Origin: Ceratobasidium sp. AG-K
Lineage: Eukaryota > Basidiomycota > Agaricomycetes > Cantharellales > Ceratobasidiaceae
Reading direction: 5' to 3'
Assembly: GCA_037039685.1 (NCBI GenBank)
Contig: JAWNGF010000012.1
Span: 1,302,001 to 1,366,000, forward strand
Length of the DNA: 64,000 bases
Positions within the stretch are counted from its first letter, which is position 1. The number at the start of each line of letters is the position of its first letter. The notes under the pieces were generated by a model that was not told where the DNA came from, ran no database searches, and saw nothing but the letters and a program-made list of their open reading frames with translations. Below, one piece after another: positions 12,067 through 24,202 of the stretch. The translations under genes were made by a program, and so were the position numbers.

Positions 12067-14470
12067 ATGTCCGCCCCAGTTACCCCCCGCACGCCTCTGG
12101 CGTTCCCAACCGACACGCTCCTTCCACCCAAAGCTCTCGGCTCCAACCGCGACTCTGTTGCGACCTCTGTTAGCGCGGATCCCTCGTTCAAGCAAGGATC
12201 GCCGTCTTACTCGAACCTACCGCTCGACGATGATTATTCCCCCAACGAAAAGCCTAAAAAGAGTCGCTCGCTCGTCTGGGTGGCGGTGGCCGTCGCTGGT
12301 CTTGCGGTAATCGCGGTTGCTGTGGTCGTTCCGGTCTACTTCAAGGTCATCAAACCCAACAATACCTCTTCTTCCTCTGTTGTCCAACCAAACAGTAGTG
12401 CAACTCGGACTACTACCGCCAACGTCGCTGAGCCAACCTCGACGACGAACCCCACCAACAACGTCGTTACCTCAGGTACGCCCATCAAAATGTCTCATGA
12501 TTTGATACTCATGTGAATATAGGTGGTGACGGATCGAAAATCACGAAGGACGATGGCTCGACCTTTACCTATGCCAACAAGTTTGGCGGTTTCTGGGTAT
12601 TCGACCCCAAGAATCCGTACAACAACACGGCTCGCCCTCAGAGCTGGTCTCCACCTCTCAACGAGGCCTGGAACTACGGGGTCGATCAGATCAGAGGGTA
12701 TGATATTCTATTTCATCATCTTCCTCTCGAGCGCTAATTCGGTCACCAGTGTGAATCTTGGCGGTTGGCTTGTGCTCGAGCCGTTCATCGTTCCGGCCAT
12801 GTACGAACCGTATCAAACCGATACCCCTGGCTATACTGGTATCCACGCTGTTGACGAGTACACGCTTCACCAGGCGATTACGGCCGACACCAAGCGAGGT
12901 GGGCTCGAAAAGGTGATGGAGGAGCACTACTCGACGTTCATCACCGAGGAGGATTTCGCAATGATTGCAGGCGCAGGCATGAACTGGATCCGACTCCCAA
13001 TTCCGTTCTGGGCAGTGTCGAAGCTCCCCGATGAACCGTACTTGGAGGGTGTCGCATGGAAGTAAGTAAATCGTGTCACAGGTCGGCATATGCTTATTCT
13101 TCGACAGGTACTTCCTCAAGGCCATCGAGTGGGCGCGCAAGTACGGTCTGCGTATCAACTTGGATCTGCACACTATCCCTGGTTCGCAAAACGGTTTCGA
13201 CCATTCCGGAAAGCTTGGAACTGCCAACTGGATGCATGGTGTCATGGGTATCGCCAACGCTCAGCGTTCGTTGAACATTATCCGCAGCATCACCGAGTTT
13301 ATTTCCCGCGATGAGATCAAGGATGTCGTTCCTATGTTCGGTGTTCTCAACGAGCCCCCAATGGCCACTATTGGAATTGAGCCGATTACTAGCTAGTGAG
13401 TCGCCCCAAATTTTACATGTGCTTCGCGTACTAAGTGATCGCCCAGCTATCTCGAGATGCATGACATGATGCGTGCCGTCACTGGAGCTGGAAAGGGACC
13501 TTACATCTCCATCCATGATGGGTTCGATGTTGGTAAATTGGACGGCTTTTTGCCTGGCTCGGACCGTATCGCCATCGGTCAGTGTTTATCCTACGTAATT
13601 GAATATGTACTCACCCAGCCACAGACCAGCACTTGTACCTCTGCTTCGCTCCTCGACTCAACGATGCTCCTCTCGCCCAGCAAGTCAACGTCCCATGCAC
13701 GAGCTGGGGTGCCCAGTTCAACAGGACACTCGACAATGGAGTTTTCATCACTTCTGGAGAGTGGAGTCTTGGGTTCAACGATTGCGCGTGGTACCTCAAC
13801 GGCGCGAGCGCTGGTTATCGCTACGATGGAACTTTGCCTTCCTATGGTGGCCCTCGCATTGGTAGTTGCGCCGAGTGGCTCGACTCGCGTGAATGGACAG
13901 CTGAAACCAAGGCCAGCTTGAAACAGTTTGCCCTCGCTAGCATGGACGCAATGCAGGTATGTACCGCCGTCTTCCGTTCACCACTCCGAATAACTAATCC
14001 CGGTATAGAACTACTTCTTCTGGACCTGGAGAATCGGCGAGTCGTCGCGCACCGGCCAAGTCAACTCTCCCCTCTGGTCCTACAAGCTCGGTCTCCTAAA
14101 CGGATGGATGCCAACCGACCCTCGTGAAGCCGTCGGCACTTGCGCCAACTCGAACCCACGCACCGCCACGCCCAACTTTACCCCGGCGACGCCGCCCACG
14201 ATTTCCGCCGCTGTCAGGGCCCAGTTCCCCTTCCCGCCTGCTGCCTTGTCGGACCAAGCCAACGCTGCTGTGCTGCCGAGGTACACTCCGACTGGAACGC
14301 CCAAGGTGATGGCAGGAGCGACATTCCCATCTGCGACTGTTGCTCTCCCGAGCCCAACGGCCAACACGAACTCGTGGCCGGGTGATTATGTGCCCATCGT
14401 GGGATGCACGTATCCTGATCAGTGGAACGCTGTGACGGTCGCTGTACCAGCTCAGTGCGCGGCCACATAA
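12067..14470 (+). CDS. GH5_9-type exo-beta-1,3-glucanase, membrane-anchored (gene B)
   Basis: Seven exons: 12067-12475, 12523-12697, 12750-13061, 13108-13395, 13447-13577, 13625-13956 and 14009-14470, giving about 702 residues. Exons 2, 3, 4 and 6 have exactly the lengths of gene A (175, 312, 288 and 332 nt). The N-terminus ([17 protein letters not shown]) is nearly the same as in A, followed by a membrane segment at about residues 69-91 and a Ser/Thr linker. The catalytic domain keeps [13 protein letters not shown], acid/base VLNEPP and nucleophile [18 protein letters not shown]. Protein similarity to A is very high through the catalytic domain, while introns and the Ser/Thr linker differ, as expected for a tandem duplicate under coding constraint. 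Likely a cell-surface glucan-remodelling enzyme; the reaction is inferred from family. Confidence 0.9.
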
Positions 14471-15147
14471 ACCGATTTGATAGTTTCTTTACTTGGACTT
14501 TTCGCTTTCTGGTAGAGTTTACGGACTAGATGTTGTATGTCATTCATTTGGGACTCTTTTGTCATTGCGTGTCAATGATGTATCGCTCGGCTACTTGCAC
14601 ATAATTCATGATTGACCTGGTCGATCGTCGCGGCACAACTTGCCCTGAGCATCATTCAGTTGACTTGGCACCGCTTACCAATCTCAGTCGGCAGTCCGGC
14701 GGCGATGCCGGTGGACCAGAATCCCAACCACCACCGCCAAGCCGGCCACATAATCCCGAGTTTCACACTCGGATATGGACTGCCGTTCCACGTGGACCGT
14801 AACAAAACCTATGCGCCAATTAACGCGTCGTCCAATCATCGGCGTTGCGGACATCACCGAGTATCGCACCGCCTGCGCGCTCGTTGCAGCTTACGTCTCG
14901 CAACACATGATTGTCTAGGGCAACTCGAGTCTTTCCCGCGATTGACCGGTACCCCTATCTCGATTGGATATCCCGACAAATTCGAGGGATTGGAAAAAAA
15001 AAGGCGATTCGCCAGGCGGTTAGTCCACGGGGTGGCTGCGTGGGGCAGTGACTTTTTACGGCCGGTGATCAATGGAAGCGCCTCATGCCTTGGCAGCCTG
15101 CCACTGTCTTTTAAGCCTGCGACTCGCGACTCGAAATCCAACACGCC
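14471..15147. other. Intergenic region between GH5 genes B and C
   Basis: No supported gene. A long open frame runs from here into the start of gene C, but it crosses gene C's first exon in another frame and I read it as a shadow. Confidence 0.5.
15108..15117 (+). promoter_or_regulatory. TATA-like core element of GH5 gene C
   Basis: TCTTTTAAGCC-type box about 35-40 bases before the ATG at 15148, the same kind and position as for genes A, B and E. Confidence 0.4.
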
Positions 15148-17542
15148 ATGTCTCACTCTCCCCGGCCAGACGACATTCTCCTGCCGCCCCGGGGCTTCAA
15201 CCAGGACCAGAGTCGGTACTCGGTTGCGACTACTGCGAGTGGGGATATATCCTACAAGGCTCCTCCGAGTGGTCTCAACTCGTCCGCCGCGTCCTATTCA
15301 GCAGTTCCCGTCGATGATTACCCATATCCTCAAAAAACCAAGCCAAAACGGAACCCGCTTGCCTGGTTCGCGATCGCTCTTGCTGTCATCGCGGTTATCG
15401 CGGCTGCTGTCATCGTCCCGGTCTACTTTAAAGTTATCAAGCCCAGCAATAACACGGCCGACAACTCGAACAGCAGCGGGACCTCTACTTCCAGGGCTGC
15501 CTCGCCTACATCCACCAGCGGCCCGACCAGCAACGTTCTCACCACAGGTACGCATATTCACGCGTTTTGAGACTCGGCGCTTACGTAGATACAGGCGGAG
15601 ATGGATCCAAGATCACCAAGGATGATGGCACGAGTTTTACGTACAACAACAAGTTTGGCGGATACTGGGTCTGGGATCCCAAGAACCCTTACAACAACTC
15701 GGCGCGTGCTCAAAGCTGGTCTCCACCTCTTAGCCAGGCCTGGAACTATGGAGTTGACCAGATTCGCGGGTGAGTTTTAAGTATCTTGATTTTTGGTTCA
15801 GTACTTATTCGATCCTCGAATAGTGTGAATCTCGGTGGATGGCTAGTTCTCGAACCATGGATCGTCCCGGGCATGTACGAGCCTTACCAACCCAGCACCC
15901 CCGGCTACACCGGTATCCAGGCCGTCGACGAGTACACCCTCAGCCAAGCGATCGCTGCAAACACGTCGTCTGGTGGACTTGCCAAGGTGATGGAGGATCA
16001 TTACAAGACCTTCATCACCGAGGAAGATTTTGCCATGATTGCCGGTGCTGGTCTCAACTGGGTCCGCCTCCCCATTCCGTTCTGGGCTGTGTCCAAGTTT
16101 GAGGATGAGCCTTATTTGGAAGGTGTCGCGTGGAAGTGAGTCGTCCTGATTAATTTCCATTTTCCGTGTATTAACTTGTCGATAGCTACTTCCTCAAAGC
16201 CATCGACTGGGCTCGCAAGTACGGCCTGCGTATCAACCTCGATCTGCATACTATCCCTGGTTCGCAAAACGGTTACGATCACTCCGGAAAGCTCGGCTCT
16301 GCCAACTGGATGCACGGCGTGATGGGTATTGCCAACGGCCAGCGCGCATTGAATATCATGCGTAGCATTGCCGAGTTTATTTCCCGCGATGAGATCAAAG
16401 ACGTTGTTCCCATGTTTGGTGTCCTCAACGAGCCTCCTACCCGTACCATTGGAATTGGCCCAGCTACCAGCTTGTAAGTTCGATTCCCACGTCAATTGGC
16501 TTCGTGCTCATATGTTCCTCAGCTACCTCGAGATGCACGACATGATCCGCAACATCACTGGCCCAGGAAAGGGACCTTTCATCTCTATCCATGACGGTTT
16601 CTACGTCGAGGCCATGGCCGACTTTTTGCCTGGTTCAGACCGTATTGCTATGGGTAAGTCTCAGCGTAATTCCATAAACGCGTATTAATTAGGTTACAGA
16701 TTCGCACGTCTACTTCTCCTTTGCCGAACGTCTCAACCCCGCTCCTCTCGCCGAGCAGGTTCAGGCTCCTTGCACTGCTTGGGGTGGTCACTTCAACTCG
16801 AGTCTCGACAACTGGGGTTTCATCACTGCCGGGGAATGGAGTCTTGGGTTCAACGATTGCGCGTACTACCTCAACGGTGCCGAGCGTGGTTACCGCTACG
16901 ACGGAACCTTGCCCTCCTATGGCGGTCCTCGCATCGGCAGCTGTGATCCTTGGCTCGACTCGACCAACTGGACTGCCGAGACCAAGGCCAACTTGAGGAC
17001 CCTGACCCTGTCCAGTATGGACGCCATGCAGGTTTGTCCCTTTATCTCCCTCGCGACTATCAAACTAACCAAGGAATTAGAACTACTTCTTCTGGACTTG
17101 GCGCGTCGGCGAGTCTATTCGCACCGGCAAGGTCAACTCCCCACTCTGGTCCTACAAGCTCGGTCTCGAAAACGGGTGGATGCCGACCGACCCTCGCGAC
17201 GCCGCCGGCCAATGCGGCAACTCGAACCCCCGCACGGCCGCAGACCGAAACTACACCCCCTCGACCCCGACGACCATCTCTGCCGCGGTCAGGGCCCAGT
17301 TCCCATTCCCCCCCGCCGCGTTGGAGGACCAGGCGAACGCCGCGGTCCTCCCTCGGTACACCCCTACCGGAACCCCGAGGGTCATGCCCGCCGCGACGTA
17401 TGCCGACGCGACCGTCTCTGCTCCTACTCCCACGACCAACTCGGCTGGATGGCGCGATTATGTGCCTATCCAGGGGTGCACGTATCCGAACCAGTGGGAC
17501 GCTGTGAGCGTTGCCGTGCCCGCTCAATGCACAGGCGCCTAG
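15148..17542 (+). CDS. GH5_9-type exo-beta-1,3-glucanase, membrane-anchored (gene C)
   Basis: Seven exons: 15148-15547, 15595-15769, 15824-16135, 16186-16473, 16523-16653, 16700-17031 and 17081-17542, giving about 699 residues with all phases consistent. The membrane segment is at about residues 71-93 (AWFAIALAVIAVIAAAVIV), followed by the same VPVYFKVIK juxtamembrane motif. The N-terminal tail has diverged from A and B. The catalytic domain keeps [13 protein letters not shown], acid/base NEPPTRT and nucleophile [18 protein letters not shown]. The signatures AERGYRYDG, GGHFNSSLDNWGF and NEPPTRTIG mark a subtype different from A and B, and the decayed copy D belongs to this C subtype. Role inferred: beta-1,3-glucan trimming at the cell surface. 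Confidence 0.9.
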
Positions 17543-18410
17543 ATATGAGTTTTTTTACACTTTTACTTATTTATTCAACTTTTTTCATGGGATGGACCTT
17601 TTGGAGTTGGTTATGGACATGATTTAAAGTGGGGGTGATTTATACAGTCTTTACTTGACTTATAGTTTTTGTATCCGAGTACGACGCAGGATCTAATTCA
17701 CTGTGCATAAATTGATTCGAATCTTCATACAAATGTTCAAGGCTCGAGAGCGAACTGGTTGGGTTTTCCGATTTGGGCGTGTGGCTTATGGTGCGCTGCT
17801 AACTCGAGTCCACATGGGGATCTCGAAATAAAAATTAGGTTCCGGGGGCCCTCTTGCCAGGACCCCCCGCATTTGGCAGAGTGGCTATAAACCCCGATGA
17901 GAGTAGGATATGGTCACCCAAATCATCGGACTGTCCAAGGTAGGGGGTTAGCCAGAAATTTTGTTCCCAAATAACCACTCGGGAATAAGATAAATATGAA
18001 GGAAGCACGGTCTGAGTATACGTTGAACTTGGCCTCACGGTCCCCGGATTGGTGATCATGGGCCCAGTCCTACCAGAGAGCCTTTCAAACAACCGCCCTC
18101 TAATGCATAGGCGAGGAAACCGAGTGTATGCGCTTCGGCTCTTTTGAATCCCGTTCAAACTTGTCTACCGCAACTTTTCCAGTCACTTATGCGGATATGG
18201 GCATGGTAGATTGAAGACTAGAGCCCCTCCTGATCAGGCAGTCTTAACCGGGAAGGGTACCCGGAAATTCTATTCCTTGTGCCCCTTCGTTCCTTCCACA
18301 CCTAATTATCCAAAGAACTTCAACCACTATAGAGCGGTCGTATCACATATCATTTGTAGGAAAGAACAAACACGGGCATTGGGCCGGTATCAAGGCTGAG
18401 TCAAGTCACT
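17543..18410. other. 3' flank of GH5 gene C and spacer
   Basis: A T-rich stretch directly after the stop of gene C is probably 3' UTR. Beyond it I see no gene. Confidence 0.4.
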
Positions 18411-18946
18411 TTAGAAGGGCTCCAAAAACCACTTCTGGGTGCGCCCAGCCCCCAAAACGAGCTTGGTCCCTGACTTGCGGTCGCCTCCTTGTTCAAATTG
18501 AACTTCCTGCCCATTATTTCCGGCGTCGATGATACTTCGATACGAGTTTCGTGAGATTGAGTTTCGACGACGTTCGGTTCACTTACTGGTATCCCTCCGC
18601 AGAGCTCCCCTCGAACTTGAACTCTTGGGTGCTGTTAACCTCTCCGCTGAGGAACGAGTCAGGCTTCGCGGTTATATAGCGCCCGTTGTGGGGGTTCTTG
18701 ATGCGATAACCTGCCACTCCAAGCTCGAGCACCCACTAAGATAGTCATGAGCAACCTTCATCTGGTTGAATTCAACCCCAACGTAATACATACCTGCTGC
18801 TGTATGGCATTGAATGATTCCCACGTGTGGAAAATCGTTCCGGGACAGTCAATGGAGAGGCTTGAGGGATGATCGCAAACTCGAAATACGCTTCCAAGTG
18901 CCACTGGACTAGTCCATTTCCTAGTATGGAGTCGCCTCAGCATCAT
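18411..18946 (-). CDS. Ricin-B-type beta-trefoil lectin, partial or degenerate model
   Basis: Read on the minus strand, two or three exons line up. The first ends near 18790 with a segment closing in NAIQQQ. The next begins near 18745 with WVLELGVAGYRIKNPHNGRY. The last codes for a GTKLVLG.GRTQKWFLEPF-like end with a stop at 18411-18413. The joined QQQ|WVLE is the Q-x-W signature of ricin-B/trefoil lectin repeats, and QKWFLEP is a second such motif. Such lectins bind glycans and are common small proteins in Rhizoctonia-type fungi; only the lectin fold is seen here, with no enzymatic toxin chain. The N-terminal exon and start are unclear, so the first trefoil repeat may be missing. It could be a relic. 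Confidence 0.5.
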
Positions 18947-19227
18947 TCACCAACGGGAACAAGCTTGACGCATCCTCGACTTACAGGAGATTCTGTCCCG
19001 AAAGCTGGGAATCTATGGCCTTTTGTGTCTCGGCGTTGACCACAGCAAAGATACCGCGTGTAATGTCAGCAATTCTACACGAAATCCGATATTAGTAAGC
19101 GCATACTGCCTTCACCTGGCGTGGGTGATAGGTACAACCCACGACGACATTCATAAGACGACGTCTCCGTTCGCCATGCGAACAAATACATATATAAACA
19201 ATCCAGGACGGAAGTACGCACTGAGAA

Positions 19228-20370
19228 GGGGAAGCCATATCGAGTTCAGTAAGCTCGCTTGTAGTTTCTTTGCACACCGGCAAATGTCAGTGCGCTTAAA
19301 GAGCTAGATGAGGGACCACCGCATACCTTGGGGTAGAAGTTGGCTCCGCGCTGTTTCGTTGAAGTCGTTGACCCTCGTCACTGTCGTTTTATATCGCGAT
19401 AGCTGGTGGCTTCTGTTGGTAGTCGCCAGGTCGTTGGTGCCAATAAACGGACTCGGCCAGGCGCAGGAGTGCGCAAGTCAAGTTCCGGTACGGCTGAAAT
19501 TTTGGTTTACGTGAGTGAAGACACGGCTATCTGGCCGCCGGAAACACCTGAGCTCGCTAGAAAATCATTGTAACGTTCGGACAGGCATTAGCGGGCTGGC
19601 CACGGAATTTGGGCACAACTCATAATCCGGCCAGCGCCTGGCCTTGGCATTCAAAGATGACTCCCGGGGGACCATGCAAAGTCATTATAGCCGCAGTGGC
19701 AAGCCTCAGCTCAGATCCCAATATACCACAGATTGAAATCAAATTGGTCTCCTGGATGACGATCAGCGGTGGCCGCAGTGGCCGCAGAACATGGAATCCT
19801 TTCGAGCCGTGGAAGGTCTTCTCACGTACACCAAATTAGGTTTGGATGATATAATTGACGAAAACAAGCAGTCTCAGTCATGCTCTGTAGTGATGAACTT
19901 TGCTCACGGAGCAACCTGCCTAGAACATTATCTGTATTGCCGGAGACGCTTGAATATGATAGCCGCGTGTTCAGCCCAGGCTGGATTTCCGATAAAGGAT
20001 ACGCCCGCGAATGCCCGATCGAACGTTACAATAACTTTCTAGCGAGCTCAGGCATTTCCGGTAACCAGATGCCCGTGTCTTCGCTCACGTAAACCAAAAT
20101 TTCAGCCGTACCGGAACTTGACTTACGCACTCCTGCGCCTGGCCGAGTCCGTTTATTGGCACCAACGACCTGGCGACTATCAACAGAAGCCACCAGCTAA
20201 CGCGATATAAAACGACAGCGACGAGGGTCAGCGATTTCAACGAAACAGCGCGGAGCCAAACTTCTACCCCAAGCTATACATCGGTCTCTTATCTGGCCTT
20301 TCAGCACGCTGACATTTGGAGGTGTATGCAGAAACTACAAGCGGAATCGCTGTACTCGACATGACTTCCC
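19228..20370. repeat. Large imperfect inverted repeat (about 360-bp arms)
   Basis: The sequence around 19228-19590 reappears as its reverse complement at about 20008-20370, with roughly 420 bp between. Clear anchors are GTAGAAGTTGGCTCCGCGCTG (left) against CAGCGCGGAGCCAAACTTCTAC (right), and the block running from GGCGCAGGAGTGCG through AAATTTTGGTTTACGTGAGTGAAGACACGG. Substitutions and small indels are scattered, so the duplication is old. The right arm on plus and the left arm on minus both carry a peptide trace like ERYN(N/D)FLASSG, suggesting a duplicated gene fragment. No short terminal repeats or target duplications were found. Confidence 0.75.
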
Positions 20371-20962
20371 GGCGCGCCCTTCTGTCCTAGGTTTTTGACC
20401 TTTTGTACATGGTAGAGATATCATGAACGCTTTCATACATGCAGTAGAGTCCATATTTGTAGCGGAAAACGTGGTGAGACGAAGTCAGCTCACCATAAAC
20501 GAGACACAAGCTCAAATGCACATATATGCTACATAAACGAGTACGTTGCCTTGAGCTTTTCGCTCATATAGCCATCATTTCGTCAGCAGAACCTGATTGG
20601 CTCCTGGCGCTCTGGGGCACCAGGAACCAAATAGGACCTTGCGGACCATAATATTAGAAAAGACTAATATAAGTAATTTTCCGTTTCCAGATGAGCATTG
20701 TAACCCGGGTTATCTAGAACTGATTTAAAGTGCTTACCGAATAGAAAGTGCTGCCAAATACCCTACATCTTTCACATATCAAATGTCAGAGCTAGTGAGA
20801 CCCAGGAGTTTGGTCTTTGCATCCCCCCTTGGTTTGACTTTGGGGAAGCACCTTTTTACACCTTTTGAGATGTCGATCGGCATTTGCCTTGGTATGCGAC
20901 TCCTGACCACATTTCTCACACCTATACACTAGATCCCGATCTCAGTCACGTATAAGCCACGG

Positions 20963-23900
20963 CTATTGGGGTGACCTACGAGTGATGTTATATTTGAAGT
21001 ACAGATGCCGCTAAACAATACGAAATCTATTCATCTTTCGCGCCTGATTGACTGCACAGACAGAGACATACCTGGAGGCTCGATACACGGTCATGACTCT
21101 TACCACAATCCGAACACGAAAGATCGCGTGGCCCTCGGTGATTAAGACTATCGCAATAGGCGTCGATCTCGCTTCGATTCAAGAACTTAAGGTGCGCCTT
21201 GGCTTTCGTTAGCACAGGCTGTTCTACGGTGTTTGTGAGTTTAGGTTCAACTAAGTCACTGTAGAGTGGGCCAATAATTGGAGCCGACGTATTGGCCGTT
21301 GGAGCGTTTGCGCGGACAACTTGAATCTTTTGAAGCGGAGGTTGATGCGAGTTTTCAACACGATTTGCTAGAGCTTGACCAAGATCAATAGGGGGGTCAC
21401 GCTCCTAGTGAAAGCAAGCTTACGAGGCTGTGGTAGCTGCTTTGAGTACAGTTCGACAATAGATGGATTTGGCAAGCCCTGTGCCTGGGTCGCTGCGGTA
21501 TATTGCGGCTCCAACCGTCTCGTCCAATGGAGTTCGCCGAAACGTGGTAAATTTACGGCTTGTGAGTCGACCAAGCTGCTCGAAGTGTTCTGGACCCTTG
21601 CGAGTCCCGGTCTTGACGACGTGGTGCCTTCCAAAGAAGGTGTTTCCGAAATGGCTAATACTTTGATCTTAGATTCAATGCATACAGTATATAAAAGACT
21701 GCAGGATAACGCGCACCATCACCTCGCTGATCTGTCCCTATATAATCACTGGTTGAATCGCAATACTCGCCTCTAAACGAGAGCTTTGTTACTTTAGGGA
21801 CTTGTTGGGGCTTAGTGCAATCTGGGTCTTCAAGCAATGCGACCGCTACGCGAGGCTCGTTCAAATCTACACGTGGTGCTGGGATTGGCGCTCCGTCGAA
21901 GTTTGACGACGCGTGAAGATTAGGATATCGCCGCAAGGGGATGAAAATGGGGTCTGGGATGATACTACTTGGAGTATCTTTATGGTGGCTTTGTTGAGTT
22001 CCGTCAAATGCTTTGGTAGCCCAATCGCCGGGTTGGTAGCTGAACTGATAGTCGCGGCCATTCGCAAAAGAGGTCGGATGTGTAGCTGAATGAGATGTCA
22101 ATAAAATCGCATGGCTGTACCTAACACACCACCCCAAGAGGCTATACTCACCCTGAGCTGGTGGCAGCCAGGGTTCACAGGAGAACGACGGACAATCAAC
22201 TTGAAATGCCGATTGCTCAAGCGCGCTCAGCGGCGGGTCGCGTGAAGAATTGAAGATGGTATCAGAGCGAGGTGCTACAGAAATGCAATTAATTGATAGT
22301 TTAGTTATTAGCATGAGAGGATTCAACTGTAAAAAGCATCGTAAAGATCGGGGTTGAAGGTTGAATAGGTTAGCTCTATTAGCGGATCAATAATTCCCTA
22401 CGAGTAAATGAAGCACGTGAGATTTACCCATTATCCCTTCCTGTGCCTCAGTAGGGGAGGAGTGGGGGCTAGGGTACATGGATAATCGAGAAATCAATGA
22501 AAGCGGTTGTCGAGAGCCGGACAAGTGCGGATAGGGAGCAGAGATAAAGCCTGGCGTTGTGACGACGCTGAAGTCCGGCTGGGGAGCCACGCTGGTAACA
22601 GGGACTGGCGTTGGTACTTTGATTTCGCGTGCTAAGTTGGCACGGAGATAAGTAAGCGGGAAGCGACACAATAGGGCTCAGATAATTTGCGCGCACCAGT
22701 GTGGGGAGTCTGTGTCTCAAGAGTGTCAATGCTTGAGAGGTCACGGAGAATAATCAGTGTGCTGATGATGACCTGGCGGGCTTGCCAGAGTCTTGCTGCC
22801 TCAAGGCTTCTAAATGAATCAACTCGGGACCATGTTCCACTGAGCTCGTCATATAACTCGATGGTTATGTCGCCACAAATTGTCCGCCTTCTGTACCAGT
22901 AACCCTCGATCATAAACACAGGCGGCACGGGAGATGGAATACCTGGCACAGGAACGAAAACATCGTCGAGGTGATTGTTCCTTACCTCGAACAAGCGTTC
23001 CGTCCGTGGATCGAGAAGGTAGACGTTGCTCCCCGATAGAAAGTACATTGCTCCATGATGGTTAGCCGGGAAAGAATCGGCACGATAAGAAGCGTTGATC
23101 TTACCTGGGAGCGAGCCCACTCCACCAATACATAATCCAGCTAGGCCAGATTCATTTGTCTCTACCAAGAGATTCGCGAATTGCAGCTGTCGTTATGCGC
23201 TAAATGAGCTGCAGAAACGATGTTTAATTGCGGATTTCGAACCTGATCCACATTTGGAATCGTTGGAGTAACGTTAGGGGTATGTAAAAGGAGTTGGCAG
23301 CGTTTGCTACAAATCCCCAAACTAGGACCTTTGAGAGCGAAGTCAATATCTTGGTTGCGAACGACTGGTCGGGAAATCGTATACACTGACTGGCAACATC
23401 GACCACACCAGGATGGTTATTAGAGGCTTCGCTTTCCAAGGCTGAGCGGTCATAACTCCCTGCTAAGGTTTTTAACCGCAAATCACTTCTTGACACGAAA
23501 CCGAACTCACCACTAGGAGTAATTACCCGCCGACGTGTATTATTGGTCTTGCTTGCCTCAGGTCCCATCCTGCTTAAAGCCCAAGTATCGTGAGGGGAAG
23601 GCCGTACATGAGGCGATGAGACCGCTTCAATGTCGTTTAGCTAATGATAACGCGGCCATTGAGAACAGCAACGTACCGGGGCAGTTACTGGTACTAATTG
23701 AACCTTGAATAGCTAATATTAGAGAGCTAAACACTCGGCCAGGAATGTAGAGAATCACCGAGCTGCGCAGCCGGAACTAGGAAATTTGTTTCACACTCAG
23801 TTTGGGCAGGAGTGTTGTAGAAACCACCGCCCAGCTGGACTCGCCGGTCGGAAGCTGAAGCGATGACACTTGTGTCAGGGTATATTGTACATGACTAAAT

Positions 23901-24202
23901 GCGTAATTAGTACATAGGAGCGTGAGGCCTGTGAATTAAGAGCGAACCTTGGCGTTATCTCCGAATTGACCCCTCTCAATGGCATAGAGACACTCGAGCT
24001 GAGGTCTCCATCCGTTGCCTTGGGCGTGGTGATCTAAGCAACATAAACCGCTTGCGTTGGTTTCGGCCGGGAGGAGCGGAGACCCCGACGATAGCCCCTC
24101 AAAGGAACATCGCCGGTCCATCGCTTTACTTACAAAATAACCACCCCCAAATACCCTGCAGTGATATCCAATAATAGTCAGAGATATCCCACTGATAAAC
24201 AC
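20963..24202 (-). CDS. Multi-exon gene ending in a C2H2-type zinc finger, model uncertain
   Basis: Minus-strand open segments with splice-like borders occupy most of this interval: near 24202-23947, 23890-23770, 23568-23224, 23168-22690, 22640-22440, 22240-21780, 21634-21220 and 21215-21050, then a last exon ending at the TAG at 20963-20965. The last junction is convincing: CSDCGKSHDRVSSLQ, a GT..TTTAG intron, then RHLYFKYN, giving a C-x2-C...H...-type finger at the extreme C-terminus. Upstream segments are rich in Ser, Pro and Thr (for example VPTPVPVTSVAPQP), as is common in fungal regulators. I do not recognise the middle part (SGSNVYLLDPRTERLFEV). It may be one transcription-factor-like gene or two adjacent genes; exon borders are only approximate. 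Confidence 0.4.

Noticed and set aside
12691..13516. Long minus-strand open frames over GH5 gene B
   Set aside because: Antisense to well-supported exons of gene B, with biased composition mirroring its codons.
14612..15625. A 337-codon plus-strand open frame
   Set aside because: It overlaps the first exon of GH5 gene C in another frame, has no motif and a low-complexity Ser/Arg composition.
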